A stretch of DNA of 48,033 bases from Clostridiaceae bacterium (GTDB lineage: Bacteria; Bacillota; Clostridia; DSM-8532): positions 1 to 48,033 of the forward strand of contig JAAXZX010000021.1 in assembly GCA_012719645.1 (NCBI GenBank), read 5' to 3'. Position numbers and translations under genes: made by a program. The notes under the pieces are model-generated. The model was not told the DNA's origin. It ran no database searches and worked only from the letters and a program-made list of their open reading frames with translations. Positions 1-7,629 of the stretch are shown one piece after another. The number at the start of each line of letters is the position of its first letter. The stretch's first letter is position 1.

Positions 1-21
1 CTAACATCCATAAGTTAATAT

Positions 22-139
22 TTCTGGTGGCAATAACGGAGAGGCAACACCTGTTCCCATCCCGAACACAGAAGTTAAGCTCTCCAGTGCAGAAGATACT
101 TGGCTGGAAACGGCCCGGGAAAATATGTCGCCGCCAGAA
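22..139 (+). rRNA. rrf: 5S ribosomal RNA
   Basis: This is a structural RNA of the large ribosomal subunit. The two ends pair almost perfectly (TTCTGGTGGC at the 5' end with GCCGCCAGAA at the 3' end, one G-T wobble), and the interior carries the typical 5S core CCCATCCCGAACACAGAAG. About 118 nt is the usual length. It lies just upstream of a tRNA, so it is the tail of an rRNA operon whose 16S and 23S genes would lie left of the window. The exact ends are inferred from helix I pairing. Confidence 0.95.
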
Positions 140-146
140 TTTATAT

Positions 147-222
147 TCCTCAATAGCTCAGTTGGTAGAGCATGCGGCTGTTAACCGCAGGGTCGTAGGT
201 TCGAGTCCTACTTGGGGAGCCA
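147..222 (+). tRNA. tRNA-Asn (anticodon GTT)
   Basis: A full cloverleaf can be drawn. The acceptor stem TCCTCAA pairs with TTGGGGA, the D-arm has AGCTCAGTTGGTAGAGC, the anticodon stem TGCGG/CCGCA encloses the loop CTGTTAA with anticodon GTT at 180-182, and the T-arm has GGTTCGAGTCC. The discriminator G and an encoded CCA end it at 222. It starts 7 nt after the 5S rRNA, so it is cotranscribed with the rRNA operon. Confidence 0.97.
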
Positions 223-223
223 T

Positions 224-257
224 AAAAAGCGAAAGGATTAATTCCTTTCGCTTTTTT
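224..257 (+). terminator. intrinsic terminator of the rRNA/tRNA operon
   Basis: A 9-bp perfect stem (GCGAAAGGA at 229-237 with TCCTTTCGC at 243-251) has a 5-nt loop and is followed by six T residues. It sits directly after the tRNA CCA end, where the rRNA operon should stop. A run of A before the stem extends the pairing with the T run. Confidence 0.92.
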
Positions 258-297
258 CGTACATGTTGTTGTATGCCATTGTGGGGGTTATTTTGGT

Positions 298-375
298 GTC
301 ATTGGGACGAACGCAGTGACGAAGCAATCTCGCGCTCGCCACACGCTCGCGATGACATTACAGAATTCGTTCTGT
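298..375. repeat. short palindromic repeat element plus UUCG-type hairpin
   Basis: The stretch 298-356 begins with GTCATTG and ends with the inverted CGATGAC. Its core GACGAAGCAATCTCGCG resembles the widespread dispersed repeat found between genes of many bacteria, which translates as ERSDEAIS. Right after it, 360-375 forms a perfect hairpin ACAGAA-TTCG-TTCTGT. There is no credible gene here. That it is a dispersed repeat is inferred from resemblance; only one copy is seen in this window. Confidence 0.55.
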
Positions 376-416
376 CGGGATGATTACATAAACGTACATA
401 AGTACTTATATTAAGA

Positions 417-568
417 CGTGCTGTTCAGCAAATTGGATGTGAGAAGTAAGAGGTTGGAAGTAGGAGAAAAAGAATGGCATCGAAGTCGTACATAGTGGAA
501 TATCTAACCTCTAGCCTCCAGCCTCTCCCTTCTATTTACGAGGACTGAAGGAGAGCCTGAACAGCGCG
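417..568. mobile_element. candidate MITE-like element, non-coding
   Basis: A 12-bp terminal inverted repeat with one mismatch (CGTGCTGTTCAG at 417-428, CTGAACAGCGCG at 557-568) encloses about 130 bp. The interior is itself palindromic: AGAAGTAAGAGGTTGGAAG from 442 is the approximate reverse complement of the stretch 506-533, rich in AACCTCTAGCCTCC. It encodes nothing and ends 15 bp from the stop codon of the GH3 gene on the minus strand, so its hairpin could also serve as that gene's 3' end. No target-site duplication was identified. Confidence 0.5.
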
Positions 569-582
569 GTTGCAATATGCAA

Positions 583-2460
583 TCACTGGGGGTATTTCAG
601 CCCATATCCCACATCAAACTTGTAATTCGAAGTCCCGATATCATTAACCGATTTATACCATGGCATGGGCAGGGTTCCGGAGAACGGCGCCTTTCCTGTA
701 AGCACATTGGCTACGCCACCGGCTTCACTTCCCGGAAGATAGCACATTACCACGGCGTCCCAGCTGTCATAGTAATCCTCGACGACCAGGTTCCTGCCTG
801 CTACGATGAGCGCAACAGTCGGCTTACCGAGGAATTTGGCCAGTTCTATGGCCTTTTTGTTGCCCGGAAGGGCAAGGGAGCCGGTAATGTTCAAGTCTGA
901 CGTGTCGCCGAACCATTCGGCGTAGGGTTCTTCGCCTACGCAAAGGATGGTGATATCTGCCTGGGATGCTTGCGCCTCGTCGGTTATGATGGTGAGGTTG
1001 TATTCGCCGGCGACAGCCTGCAGTCCTTCCAGTATGGTGGTTGCGTTTTCCACGTATTTACCTCCCCGGCTGCTGTCTGTCGCTCCCAGCCATTCTATGG
1101 TCCAGCCTCCGCACTGGACCCCTGTATCGTCCATGGCGGGACCGGTTACGAAAATCCTGCTTCCCGCCTTGATGGGGAGCACACCGCCGTCATTCTTCAG
1201 GAGGACAAGGCTCTTTTCAACAAGCTGGCGGGCGATATCCCGCACCTCGGCGGCGCCAACATCGGTATACTTTGTCGCAAGTTTCTCCTGCATGGGATCA
1301 TCAAGAATGCCAAGTTCCTTCTTGACGCGGATGATCCTGGTCACGGCGTCATCTATCCGCTCACGGCTTATAAGACCTTCGTTCACCGCCTCGATGATGT
1401 ATCTGTAGCAGTCATTATAATACTGGGGCTCCATAAGCATATCAATGCCCGAGTTGATGGCCGTCACCACCTGTCCCTTGAGATCGGGAACCGAGATGTT
1501 ATGGATGGATTCCCAGTCACTGACCACAAAGCCGTCAAAACCAAATTCACCCTTCAGCACATCGTTGATATAGTAAGCATTCTCGTGCATTTTTACTCCG
1601 TTGACGCTGCCATGGGAGATCATGACCGTCTTTACGCCGGCATCCACGAGGTCCTTGTAAACCTTAAGCAATGCCTGAATTTCAGGCTCGCTTAAGGAAG
1701 CGTCCCCCCTGTCTATGAGAAACTCCCCTTCGCCGGTGCCGTAACCCGGATTGCCATCACCGAAGAAATGTTTCGCGCAGGGGAGAACACCGCCGTCAAT
1801 CAGTCCATTCGCATAGGCGACACTCAGCTTTGACACGAGTTTGGGGTCCGAAGAATAGCTTTCATATGTCCTCCCCCATCGGGGTTCTGTCGCGACGGCC
1901 ACACAGGGGGAGAAGTTCCATAGCATCCCTGAAAGCTTCATCTCTTCGGCAACGGCCAGCCCCATCCTGTAAGTAAGGTCCTCGTCATTTGCCGCGCCTA
2001 TCCCGATATTATGGGGGAAGATCACTGACCCCAGGCATGCCTGGTTGCCATGGACCGCATCGGTCCCGTAGATGAACGGTATGCCGCTTTCCGATGAAAG
2101 CGCGGCTTTCTGGTAGTTCAACACGGTCCTTTTCCAGCCTGACGCTGTCCTGTCCATGTAATTGGTGAGTGACAGTATTGAGCCGTATCCGTACTTTTTC
2201 ATGTTGTCAGTATTGGTGTTATAAACCGCCGGCTGGACCATCTGCGCCGCCTTCTGCTCAAGGGTCATGGAGGCGACGATATCTTCGGGTGCGGCGTCGG
2301 GATTGTATTTCAAAGTGATTTGGGCCTGTCCGGCTGTCGAATCACCCGTACCCGGCGATGCGGAATCGCCTGTACCAGACGGCTGCTGCCCCTGGCCGCA
2401 TCCGGCGATGGCAAACGCCAGCGCCAGGCATAGCAGAATGGTCATTATCCTTTTTTGCAC
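583..2460 (-). CDS. glycoside hydrolase family 3 lipoprotein (beta-glucosidase-like)
   Basis: A predicted cell-surface exo-acting glycosidase that removes terminal beta-linked sugars with retention. The 625-residue product begins with a lipoprotein signal (basic MQKR, hydrophobic core, lipobox IAGC, Cys21). The GH3 N-terminal barrel follows at about 60-380, with KHFFGDG near 230 and the nucleophile Asp315 in VVSDW. The second GH3 domain spans about 410-620, and Glu515 in EPYAEWFGD fits the acid/base position. The length suits a two-domain GH3 without a C-terminal fibronectin domain. The start is GTG behind GGGGGAAT; an ATG five codons on (2445) would still keep a signal peptide. It is transcribed away from the neighbouring lipoprotein gene. 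Substrate (gluco- or xylo-oligosaccharide) cannot be read from the sequence. Confidence 0.93.
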   Translation of the reverse strand: MQKRIMTILLCLALAFAIAGCGQGQQPSGTGDSASPGTGDSTAGQAQITLKYNPDAAPEDIVASMTLEQKAAQMVQPAVYNTNTDNMKKYGYGSILSLTNYMDRTASGWKRTVLNYQKAALSSESGIPFIYGTDAVHGNQACLGSVIFPHNIGIGAANDEDLTYRMGLAVAEEMKLSGMLWNFSPCVAVATEPRWGRTYESYSSDPKLVSKLSVAYANGLIDGGVLPCAKHFFGDGNPGYGTGEGEFLIDRGDASLSEPEIQALLKVYKDLVDAGVKTVMISHGSVNGVKMHENAYYINDVLKGEFGFDGFVVSDWESIHNISVPDLKGQVVTAINSGIDMLMEPQYYNDCYRYIIEAVNEGLISRERIDDAVTRIIRVKKELGILDDPMQEKLATKYTDVGAAEVRDIARQLVEKSLVLLKNDGGVLPIKAGSRIFVTGPAMDDTGVQCGGWTIEWLGATDSSRGGKYVENATTILEGLQAVAGEYNLTIITDEAQASQADITILCVGEEPYAEWFGDTSDLNITGSLALPGNKKAIELAKFLGKPTVALIVAGRNLVVEDYYDSWDAVVMCYLPGSEAGGVANVLTGKAPFSGTLPMPWYKSVNDIGTSNYKFDVGYGLKYPQ

Positions 2461-2494
2461 AGCACATTCCCCCGTTCAGGCATTTATCAGGATA

Positions 2495-2523
2495 AATATA
2501 CCACCGCCGGCAGTATTACACAA
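2495..2523 (-). promoter_or_regulatory. candidate promoter for the GH3 gene
   Basis: On the minus strand, TTGTGT (2518-2523) and TATATT (2495-2500) are separated by exactly 17 nt, and a TGG just before the -10 gives an extended -10. It lies about 35 nt upstream of the GTG start. The -35 match is moderate. Confidence 0.5.
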
Positions 2524-2594
2524 GAAAAACAGGAGCAGGTGACCGATGCAACCAATATCCCGTGCGGCAGGGTCCGACTGTCAATAAATGTCGC

Positions 2595-2654
2595 TTGTAA
2601 TCATGGGATACTTTTGGTAAATTGGTTATATCCACAAAAGCCGCCCTGCGGCTT
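2595..2654 (+). promoter_or_regulatory. candidate promoter and 5' hairpin ahead of the DUF4015 gene
   Basis: TTGTAA (2595-2600) and TAAATT (2618-2623) are 17 nt apart, with TGG before the -10. A perfect 7-bp hairpin AAGCCGC-CCT-GCGGCTT follows at 2638-2654, close to the expected transcript start. It has no T run on the plus strand, so it is not a plus-strand terminator; on the minus strand it is followed by TTTT. A 5'-stabilising hairpin is one possibility. The remainder of 2461-2753 shows nothing else I recognise. Confidence 0.35.
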
Positions 2655-2753
2655 CTGCAAGGAATGGTTATGCATTGGATCGTGTTTAATGGCTTTTCCC
2701 CGTTGTTTTCGGTCCTGTCATGACCTATTTTTATGAATGATGAGGTTTATAAA

Positions 2754-4112
2754 ATGAAAAAGAACAAGGTGTTTTTCTTTATTCTTGCCATAGCACTGAT
2801 CATGGCTTCATGCGGGTCGGGCGACATACCTGCCCAGGTGGACACGCCTGAAACACAGGCGCCAGGGTCTGTTGAACCCACGCCAACACCCACGCCAACG
2901 CCAACACCGACACCCACACCTACACCGACACCAACACCCACACCAACACCTACCCCTACACCTGAACCCACGCCGACACCCACACCGGAGCCAAGCCAGC
3001 CGGCTTCGCCGTCCCAAGGAAACACGGGCTCGGGCAGGCGTGAGAATATCAATATCCTTGAAGGGCAGGCGGACAAGGCCCGTGTGGAGGTCAAAGCCGT
3101 TTACCTGACAGGCGGTGTCACTGGGAAAAGGATTGACCATTTCATAGACCTTGTCAACCGGACAGAACTTAACGCGCTGGTTATAGACATCAAGGAAGGC
3201 GGAGTGGTCAACTACAAAACCAACGCGCCCATGGCCAGGCAGCTGGGCCTTTTTGTCAGCAGCTATGATCCTGCCGAAGTCCTGAGAAAATGCCATGAGA
3301 ACGGTATCTATGTTATCGGACGAATAGTTTGCTTCAGGGATAACAACCTGGCCAAGGCAAAACCTGAATGGGGCATAAAGACGCCGAAGGGCAACCTCTG
3401 GCTTGAGAACGGCGATAAGAATGGCGCATGGACCAATCCCTCAATACCGGAGGTGCAGCAGTATAACATAGAGATCGCGGTGGAAGCAGCTAAGCTGGGA
3501 TTTGACGAGATACAGTTCGATTACGTGAGATTCCCCACGGGAAAGGCATCGGATTTCGCCTATGATCCGGACATGCCCCCGCGGTCCGAGGTCATTGCTG
3601 ATTTCCTGTACAAGGCTTCAAAAGCGATTAAGGAGGTTGCCAAAATTCCTGTTTCGGCGGATGTTTTCGGCATCGTGGGCGAGAAGGGTCCCGACGGGAG
3701 GTATATCGGTCAGGAACTGGAGCTGGTGGGTCTGAATGTCGACTATATCAGCCCCATGATCTATCCATCCCACTATGCCAATAGCTCAAAAGGCACCATG
3801 GGCAATGGTGTCGGCCAGACCATCAACGGTGTCCTCTTCACCCATCCTGACCTTAAGCCATATGAAGTGGTATATAACGCCCTGGCGAGGATAAAGTCCA
3901 GGATTTCCGAGATGCAGCCATACCGTGCCGATGTGAGACCCTACATACAGGGATTTACCGCGAAGTATCTGCCTAATGGATATTGGCAGGAGTACGGCGC
4001 CGAACAGTTCAGGCAGCAGATCCAGGCAGTTTACGACGCCGGGTACAGGGAGTGGATCTTCTGGAACAGCTCCGGCAATTACGTTGAGTCGGCATTCCAA
4101 CCTGAACCCTGA
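2754..4112 (+). CDS. DUF4015 putative glycoside hydrolase, lipoprotein with PT-repeat linker
   Basis: A surface-anchored protein with a putative glycosyl-hydrolase TIM barrel of the DUF4015 family (PF13200); the substrate is unknown for the family. From the chosen ATG the product is 452 residues: signal peptide MKKNKVFFFILAIALIMASC with lipidated Cys20, a Pro-Thr linker at about 42-81, then the catalytic-like domain from about 110 to the end. Recognisable family segments are VYLTGGVTGKRIDHFIDLVN, LVIDIKEGGVV, GFDEIQFDYVRFPT and YISPMIYPSHYA. I prefer 2754 over an in-frame ATG at 2733 because TGAGG lies 8 nt before 2754 and because the signal peptide then begins properly. The linker presumably spans the cell wall. 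The DUF362 gene follows 38 nt downstream and is probably cotranscribed. Confidence 0.88.
   Translation: MKKNKVFFFILAIALIMASCGSGDIPAQVDTPETQAPGSVEPTPTPTPTPTPTPTPTPTPTPTPTPTPTPEPTPTPTPEPSQPASPSQGNTGSGRRENINILEGQADKARVEVKAVYLTGGVTGKRIDHFIDLVNRTELNALVIDIKEGGVVNYKTNAPMARQLGLFVSSYDPAEVLRKCHENGIYVIGRIVCFRDNNLAKAKPEWGIKTPKGNLWLENGDKNGAWTNPSIPEVQQYNIEIAVEAAKLGFDEIQFDYVRFPTGKASDFAYDPDMPPRSEVIADFLYKASKAIKEVAKIPVSADVFGIVGEKGPDGRYIGQELELVGLNVDYISPMIYPSHYANSSKGTMGNGVGQTINGVLFTHPDLKPYEVVYNALARIKSRISEMQPYRADVRPYIQGFTAKYLPNGYWQEYGAEQFRQQIQAVYDAGYREWIFWNSSGNYVESAFQPEP
2877..2996 (+). repeat. Pro-Thr codon repeat (linker-encoding low-complexity DNA)
   Basis: About 40 codons alternate CCN and ACN (ACACCAACACCCACG-like units), giving (PT)n with two PEP interruptions. 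Such tracts encode flexible linkers between a lipid anchor and an extracellular domain. They also open long spurious frames on both strands here. Repeat length may vary between strains by slippage, which is an inference. Confidence 0.9.
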
Positions 4113-4150
4113 GGCAATTCCGTGAAGGCACTGAAAACGAAGGTGAAGCA

Positions 4151-5311
4151 ATGGACAAGGTGATTGTTGAATTATGCGACAACTATCGTATTGACCGGGT
4201 TACCGAGGCACTGGAAAAGCTGTTTGAAGGAATGGGAGGCATCGGTTCCATAATCAAACCCGGCATGCGCGTGGTGATAAAGCCTAACCTGCTTACGGCA
4301 AAAAAGCCCGACGACGCGGCCACGACACACCCGGCGGTGGTTCAGGCCATCGCAGCGCTGGTGCAGAAGGCGGGCGGGCTGGTCTGCATCGCGGACAGCC
4401 CCGGCGGCCCATACAATATACCTTCCCTTAAGCGTGTCTATGCTGTGACAGGTATGGATGAGGCGGCTGATGAAACCGGCGCCCAACTGAACTTTGACCT
4501 GCGGGTTGAAAAGATCGACAACCTGGACGCGCTGATAGCCAAAACCCTGAAGATATTAAAGCCCTTGCATGATGCCGATCTCATCATAAACGCGGCGAAG
4601 CTGAAAACCCACCGCTTTATGGTTTACACAGGGGCAGTCAAGAACATGTTCGGTTCCATAGCCGGCCTGGAGAAGGCCGATTACCACCTGAGGATGGACC
4701 AGCATGATGAGTTTGCCGATTGCCTTATAGATATCTACCTGGCAACAAAGCCCCAGATTAATATCATCGACGGCATAATAGGAATGGAGGGTGAAGGCCC
4801 GGGTTCGGGAGTTCCCAAGTACCTGGGAGTGCTCATCGGTTCAAAGAGCGGCTTTGCCGCGGACCTGGCCGCATTGGACCTTATCAATGTGGATTACAGG
4901 CAGGTTCCCGTGATGAAGCGGGCCGAGGAAAGGAAACTCTTCGATGCCGGACAGGTGGTGTTTGAGGGCGCCGATATCGGCTCCATCCGTTGCGAGGATT
5001 TCGATGTGCCGGCTCTCGCTTACCCGGGGAGAAGGAGACTGGGAAGAAAGATACTGTTTCTCATTGAAAAGATATTCAGGCCGAAGCCCGAAATCATTCA
5101 TGAAAAATGTGTATCCTGCGGGAAGTGCATCGAGGTGTGCCCGCCCAAAACCATTCGCAAAAACGAGGAAAACAAGGTGGTCATCGATTACGGCAAGTGC
5201 ATCAGCTGCTTCTGCTGCCATGAATTCTGCCCTGAAAAGGCTGTACGGATAAGGAAAAACGCAGCAAGAAGAATCCTTGAATACAGGAGAACCGAGGGCG
5301 GGGACAAGTAG
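4151..5311 (+). CDS. DUF362 domain protein with C-terminal 2[4Fe-4S] ferredoxin domain
   Basis: The 386-residue product has an N-terminal DUF362 domain (PF04015; about 1-300), with VVIKPNLLTAKKPDDAATTH near residue 40 and KLKTHRFMVYTGAVKNMFG near 155. The C-terminal ferredoxin module has two cluster motifs, CVSCGKCIEVCPP and CISCFCCHEFCP, each supplying four cysteines. A cytoplasmic iron-sulfur protein in electron transfer or a redox-linked reaction is likely; the family's biochemical role is not firmly known, and a specific reaction would be guesswork. The ATG at 4151 has GAAGGTGA upstream. It follows the DUF4015 lipoprotein gene closely. Confidence 0.9.
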   Translation: MDKVIVELCDNYRIDRVTEALEKLFEGMGGIGSIIKPGMRVVIKPNLLTAKKPDDAATTHPAVVQAIAALVQKAGGLVCIADSPGGPYNIPSLKRVYAVTGMDEAADETGAQLNFDLRVEKIDNLDALIAKTLKILKPLHDADLIINAAKLKTHRFMVYTGAVKNMFGSIAGLEKADYHLRMDQHDEFADCLIDIYLATKPQINIIDGIIGMEGEGPGSGVPKYLGVLIGSKSGFAADLAALDLINVDYRQVPVMKRAEERKLFDAGQVVFEGADIGSIRCEDFDVPALAYPGRRRLGRKILFLIEKIFRPKPEIIHEKCVSCGKCIEVCPPKTIRKNEENKVVIDYGKCISCFCCHEFCPEKAVRIRKNAARRILEYRRTEGGDK

Positions 5312-5334
5312 GGCTTCCATTTTTCAGCATGTTT

Positions 5335-5343
5335 TGGTAGAAT
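5335..5343 (+). promoter_or_regulatory. weak extended -10 upstream of cheX
   Basis: TGGTAGAAT (TGn plus TAGAAT at 5338-5343) lies about 90 nt before the cheX start, with only a poor -35 (TTCCAT, 5315-5320) 17 nt upstream. The 122-nt gap is AT-rich compared with its surroundings, as promoter regions often are. Confidence 0.25.
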
Positions 5344-5433
5344 CAATTATGTGTTTTTTATTAACGAAATAATGGCAGATCATAATACATTATTAACCAA
5401 CCGTAGTGATCAAACCATCACAGGAGCGGGCTA

Positions 5434-5898
5434 ATGAACGTAGAATACATAAATCCATTTATTGAGGCAAGCCAGTCGGTTTGGACGATGATGACCGGCA
5501 ACAAGCCGGTTTTGGGTAAAGTATACTTGAAAAACGTGCCATATCACAGTGAGGATATCGCGGTTATTGTCGGACTGACAGGAAAGATCAGGGGCCAGGT
5601 GGTCATATCCATGAACACGAACACCGCGCTAAAAGTGGCGTCGTCCATGATGGGCGGCGCTATGGTGGCTGAACTGGATGAGATGTCAAAGAGCGCCATT
5701 TCCGAACTGGGCAATATGATTATGGGCAATACTGCGACTATACTGGCCGGCAGGGGTATAGGCATCGAGATCACTCCACCATCCATCCTGATAGGCGAGA
5801 AGATGGTGATAACCCCGGCCAATATGAAAACCATATGTGTCCCCTTGCTGCTCGAGGGTGATGCTCCGATAGAAATAAACGTATCCCTGGAGGAATGA
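5434..5898 (+). CDS. cheX: CheX-like chemotaxis phosphatase
   Basis: A small cytoplasmic protein of the CheC/CheX family, which dephosphorylates CheY-P. The 154 residues cover the whole CheX domain. The catalytic-type signature E-x-x-N is present in SAISELGNMIMGN at about 87-99, and the N-terminal IRGQVVISM strand and C-terminal PLLLEGDAPIEINVSL are typical. The start is ATG with AGGAGCGGG upstream. No other che or flagellar gene is adjacent; a lone CheY gene lies at 26274 and a CheA-like gene at 18049. It may serve a dispersed chemotaxis system or an unrelated two-component pathway. Confidence 0.87.
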   Translation: MNVEYINPFIEASQSVWTMMTGNKPVLGKVYLKNVPYHSEDIAVIVGLTGKIRGQVVISMNTNTALKVASSMMGGAMVAELDEMSKSAISELGNMIMGNTATILAGRGIGIEITPPSILIGEKMVITPANMKTICVPLLLEGDAPIEINVSLEE

Positions 5899-5960
5899 CG
5901 AGCGAAAGATGGCAAGGCCATCTTTTTCTGCTGATGGCAGCGGGATCGAGGTAATGAATA

Positions 5961-6509
5961 GTGGCTTTGAATATCGTTCTTCATGAACCTGAAATTCCGC
6001 AGAATACGGGAAACATTGCCCGTTCCTGCGCGGCAACGGGGGCCGCGCTCCATCTGATAGGCCCGCTGGGCTTTTCCATCGAGGACAGGTACCTGAAACG
6101 CGCCGGGCTTGATTACTGGGACAAGCTGGATCTCCATTACTATAGCAGTCTGGATGATTTTTTCAGCAAGCATCATGGCAAACCCATCTTTTTTTCGTCC
6201 ACCAAAGCGTCGAAAACCTATGATGAGGTGCAGTATACCAGGGATTGCTTCATCATGTTCGGGAAGGAAACCAGGGGCCTTCCTGAAACGCTGCTGAGAG
6301 AGCGCTACGGGCAGTGCATCAGGATACCCATGCGGGAGAATATCCGTTCCCTTAATCTATCCAACGCGGTGGCGATTGTCATGTATGAAGCCTTGCGGCA
6401 GATGGGTTTTCCGGGCCTTTTGAAGCATGGGCAACTGACGGGGAACGGACCGGCTGATGAGAGCCTGCTATATTCAGGAAACCATAAAAGGGAGGATGGA
6501 AATGGCTGA
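5961..6509 (+). CDS. trmL: tRNA (cytidine/uridine-34 2'-O)-methyltransferase
   Basis: A SPOUT-class methyltransferase that 2'-O-methylates the wobble base of tRNA-Leu isoacceptors using S-adenosylmethionine. Family motifs are IVLHEPEIPQNTGNIARSC at the N-terminus, MFGKETRGLP near residue 94, and the knot segment IPMRENIRSLNLSNAVAIV near 118-140. At 182 residues it is slightly longer than the usual ~155-160 because of a C-terminal tail. The start is GTG with GAGG 9 nt upstream. The stop overlaps the first codons of the next gene, so the two are translationally coupled. Confidence 0.92.
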   Translation: MALNIVLHEPEIPQNTGNIARSCAATGAALHLIGPLGFSIEDRYLKRAGLDYWDKLDLHYYSSLDDFFSKHHGKPIFFSSTKASKTYDEVQYTRDCFIMFGKETRGLPETLLRERYGQCIRIPMRENIRSLNLSNAVAIVMYEALRQMGFPGLLKHGQLTGNGPADESLLYSGNHKREDGNG

Positions 6510-7590
6510 GTTCAGGATTGGTGTTGCAACCTGCGGCGGGGACTGCCCCGGACTGAATTCGGTGATACGGGCGGTGGTGAAGACTGCCATCAACAACTAC
6601 GGCTACGAGGTAATCGGGTTCAAGGACGGCTACCTGGGCCTGGTCTACAACCGCTTCGTGAAGCTGAAGCTTTCCGACGCGTCCGGATTGCTGGACAGGG
6701 GCGGGACCATTTTAGGCACCACCAACAACTTCGATCCCTTCAGCGTCCTGGTGGACCATGACGGGGAGAGCCAGTACAGGGATATGAGCGACAGGGTGAT
6801 CGATACCCTGAAGATGCATGACATCCAGTGCCTCATAGTTATTGGCGGCACCAATACCATCAATATTGCCGGAAGGCTGATTGAGAAGGGGATCAACATA
6901 GTTGCCATACCCAAGACCATCGACAACGACGTGCCTGCCACCGATATGACCGTTGGCTTTATGACCAGTGTGAACACTGCGACCCAGGCATTGGACAAGC
7001 TGCATTCAACCGCTGAGTCCCACCACAGGGTCATGATCCTGGAGGTCAAGGGTTTATCGGCGGGATGGGTGTCCCTGCAGTCAGGGATAGCCGGAGGGGC
7101 CGATATCATCCTCATACCCGAGATCCCGTATGATATAAACCTTGTTGCAAAGCGGATCCTTGAGCGAAAGAACGAGGGAAAGAGCTTCAGCATCATTGTT
7201 GCGTCGGAAGGCAGCAGACCTTTGGGGTATAACAGGCCGAAGGACCCCGTCATCAGCGACGATGACGATGTGCAGCCCATAAACGGCATCGGAAGCCAAC
7301 TGGCAGCCGAGCTTGAAAGGCTGACCAGGCTGGAAGTCAGGGTTACCGTCCTGGGATATCTCCAGCGGGGCGGGGAGCCTTCCCCCTATGACCGGATCCT
7401 GTCCACGCGGTTGGGGGCTTCAGCCGTGAAAATGATCGCCGAGGGCAGGTACAACATGATGGCGGCAATCAGGAATGACCAGCTTTGCCCTGTAAAGATT
7501 TCAGAAATTGCCGGTAAGATCAAGACTGTTCCTCTTGACGGGGAACTGATTAGAATAGCCAGGAGCATTGGCGTCAGTTTCGGAGACTGA
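6502..7590 (+). CDS. phosphofructokinase-family protein with altered donor-site residues
   Basis: The 362-residue product has the PfkA fold, most like the group III/PPi branch: CGGDCPGLNSVIRAV at 11-25, PKTIDND at 137-143 with both catalytic Asp, PEIPYD near 206 and YLQRGGEPSPYDRIL near 286. Several donor-site residues are not canonical. The usual GGDGS or GGEGT loop reads GGTNT (115-119), so the Mg-binding acid is Thr. The Arg after the LGT motif is Asn, and MGR is KGL. The fructose-phosphate residues are mostly kept (Arg176, Arg280, Arg289 by alignment from memory), but the His of GHIQRG is Tyr. It could be a glycolytic enzyme with an unusual donor, a kinase for another sugar phosphate, or non-catalytic. 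The start is set by GGAGG at 6491-6495, six nt before ATG 6502; it overlaps trmL by 8 nt. Confidence 0.85.
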   Translation: MAEFRIGVATCGGDCPGLNSVIRAVVKTAINNYGYEVIGFKDGYLGLVYNRFVKLKLSDASGLLDRGGTILGTTNNFDPFSVLVDHDGESQYRDMSDRVIDTLKMHDIQCLIVIGGTNTINIAGRLIEKGINIVAIPKTIDNDVPATDMTVGFMTSVNTATQALDKLHSTAESHHRVMILEVKGLSAGWVSLQSGIAGGADIILIPEIPYDINLVAKRILERKNEGKSFSIIVASEGSRPLGYNRPKDPVISDDDDVQPINGIGSQLAAELERLTRLEVRVTVLGYLQRGGEPSPYDRILSTRLGASAVKMIAEGRYNMMAAIRNDQLCPVKISEIAGKIKTVPLDGELIRIARSIGVSFGD

Positions 7591-7629
7591 CCTCCACTTC
7601 ACATGCGGACATCATAAAAGGCAGATGAA

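Noticed and set aside
27-383. Open frame across the 5S rRNA and tRNA.
   Set aside because: It overlaps two clear structural RNAs and a terminator.
2747-3296. Gly-Val-rich and Arg/Cys-rich frames opposite the (PT)n tract.
   Set aside because: They are reverse-strand readings of the Pro-Thr repeat and carry no start signals.
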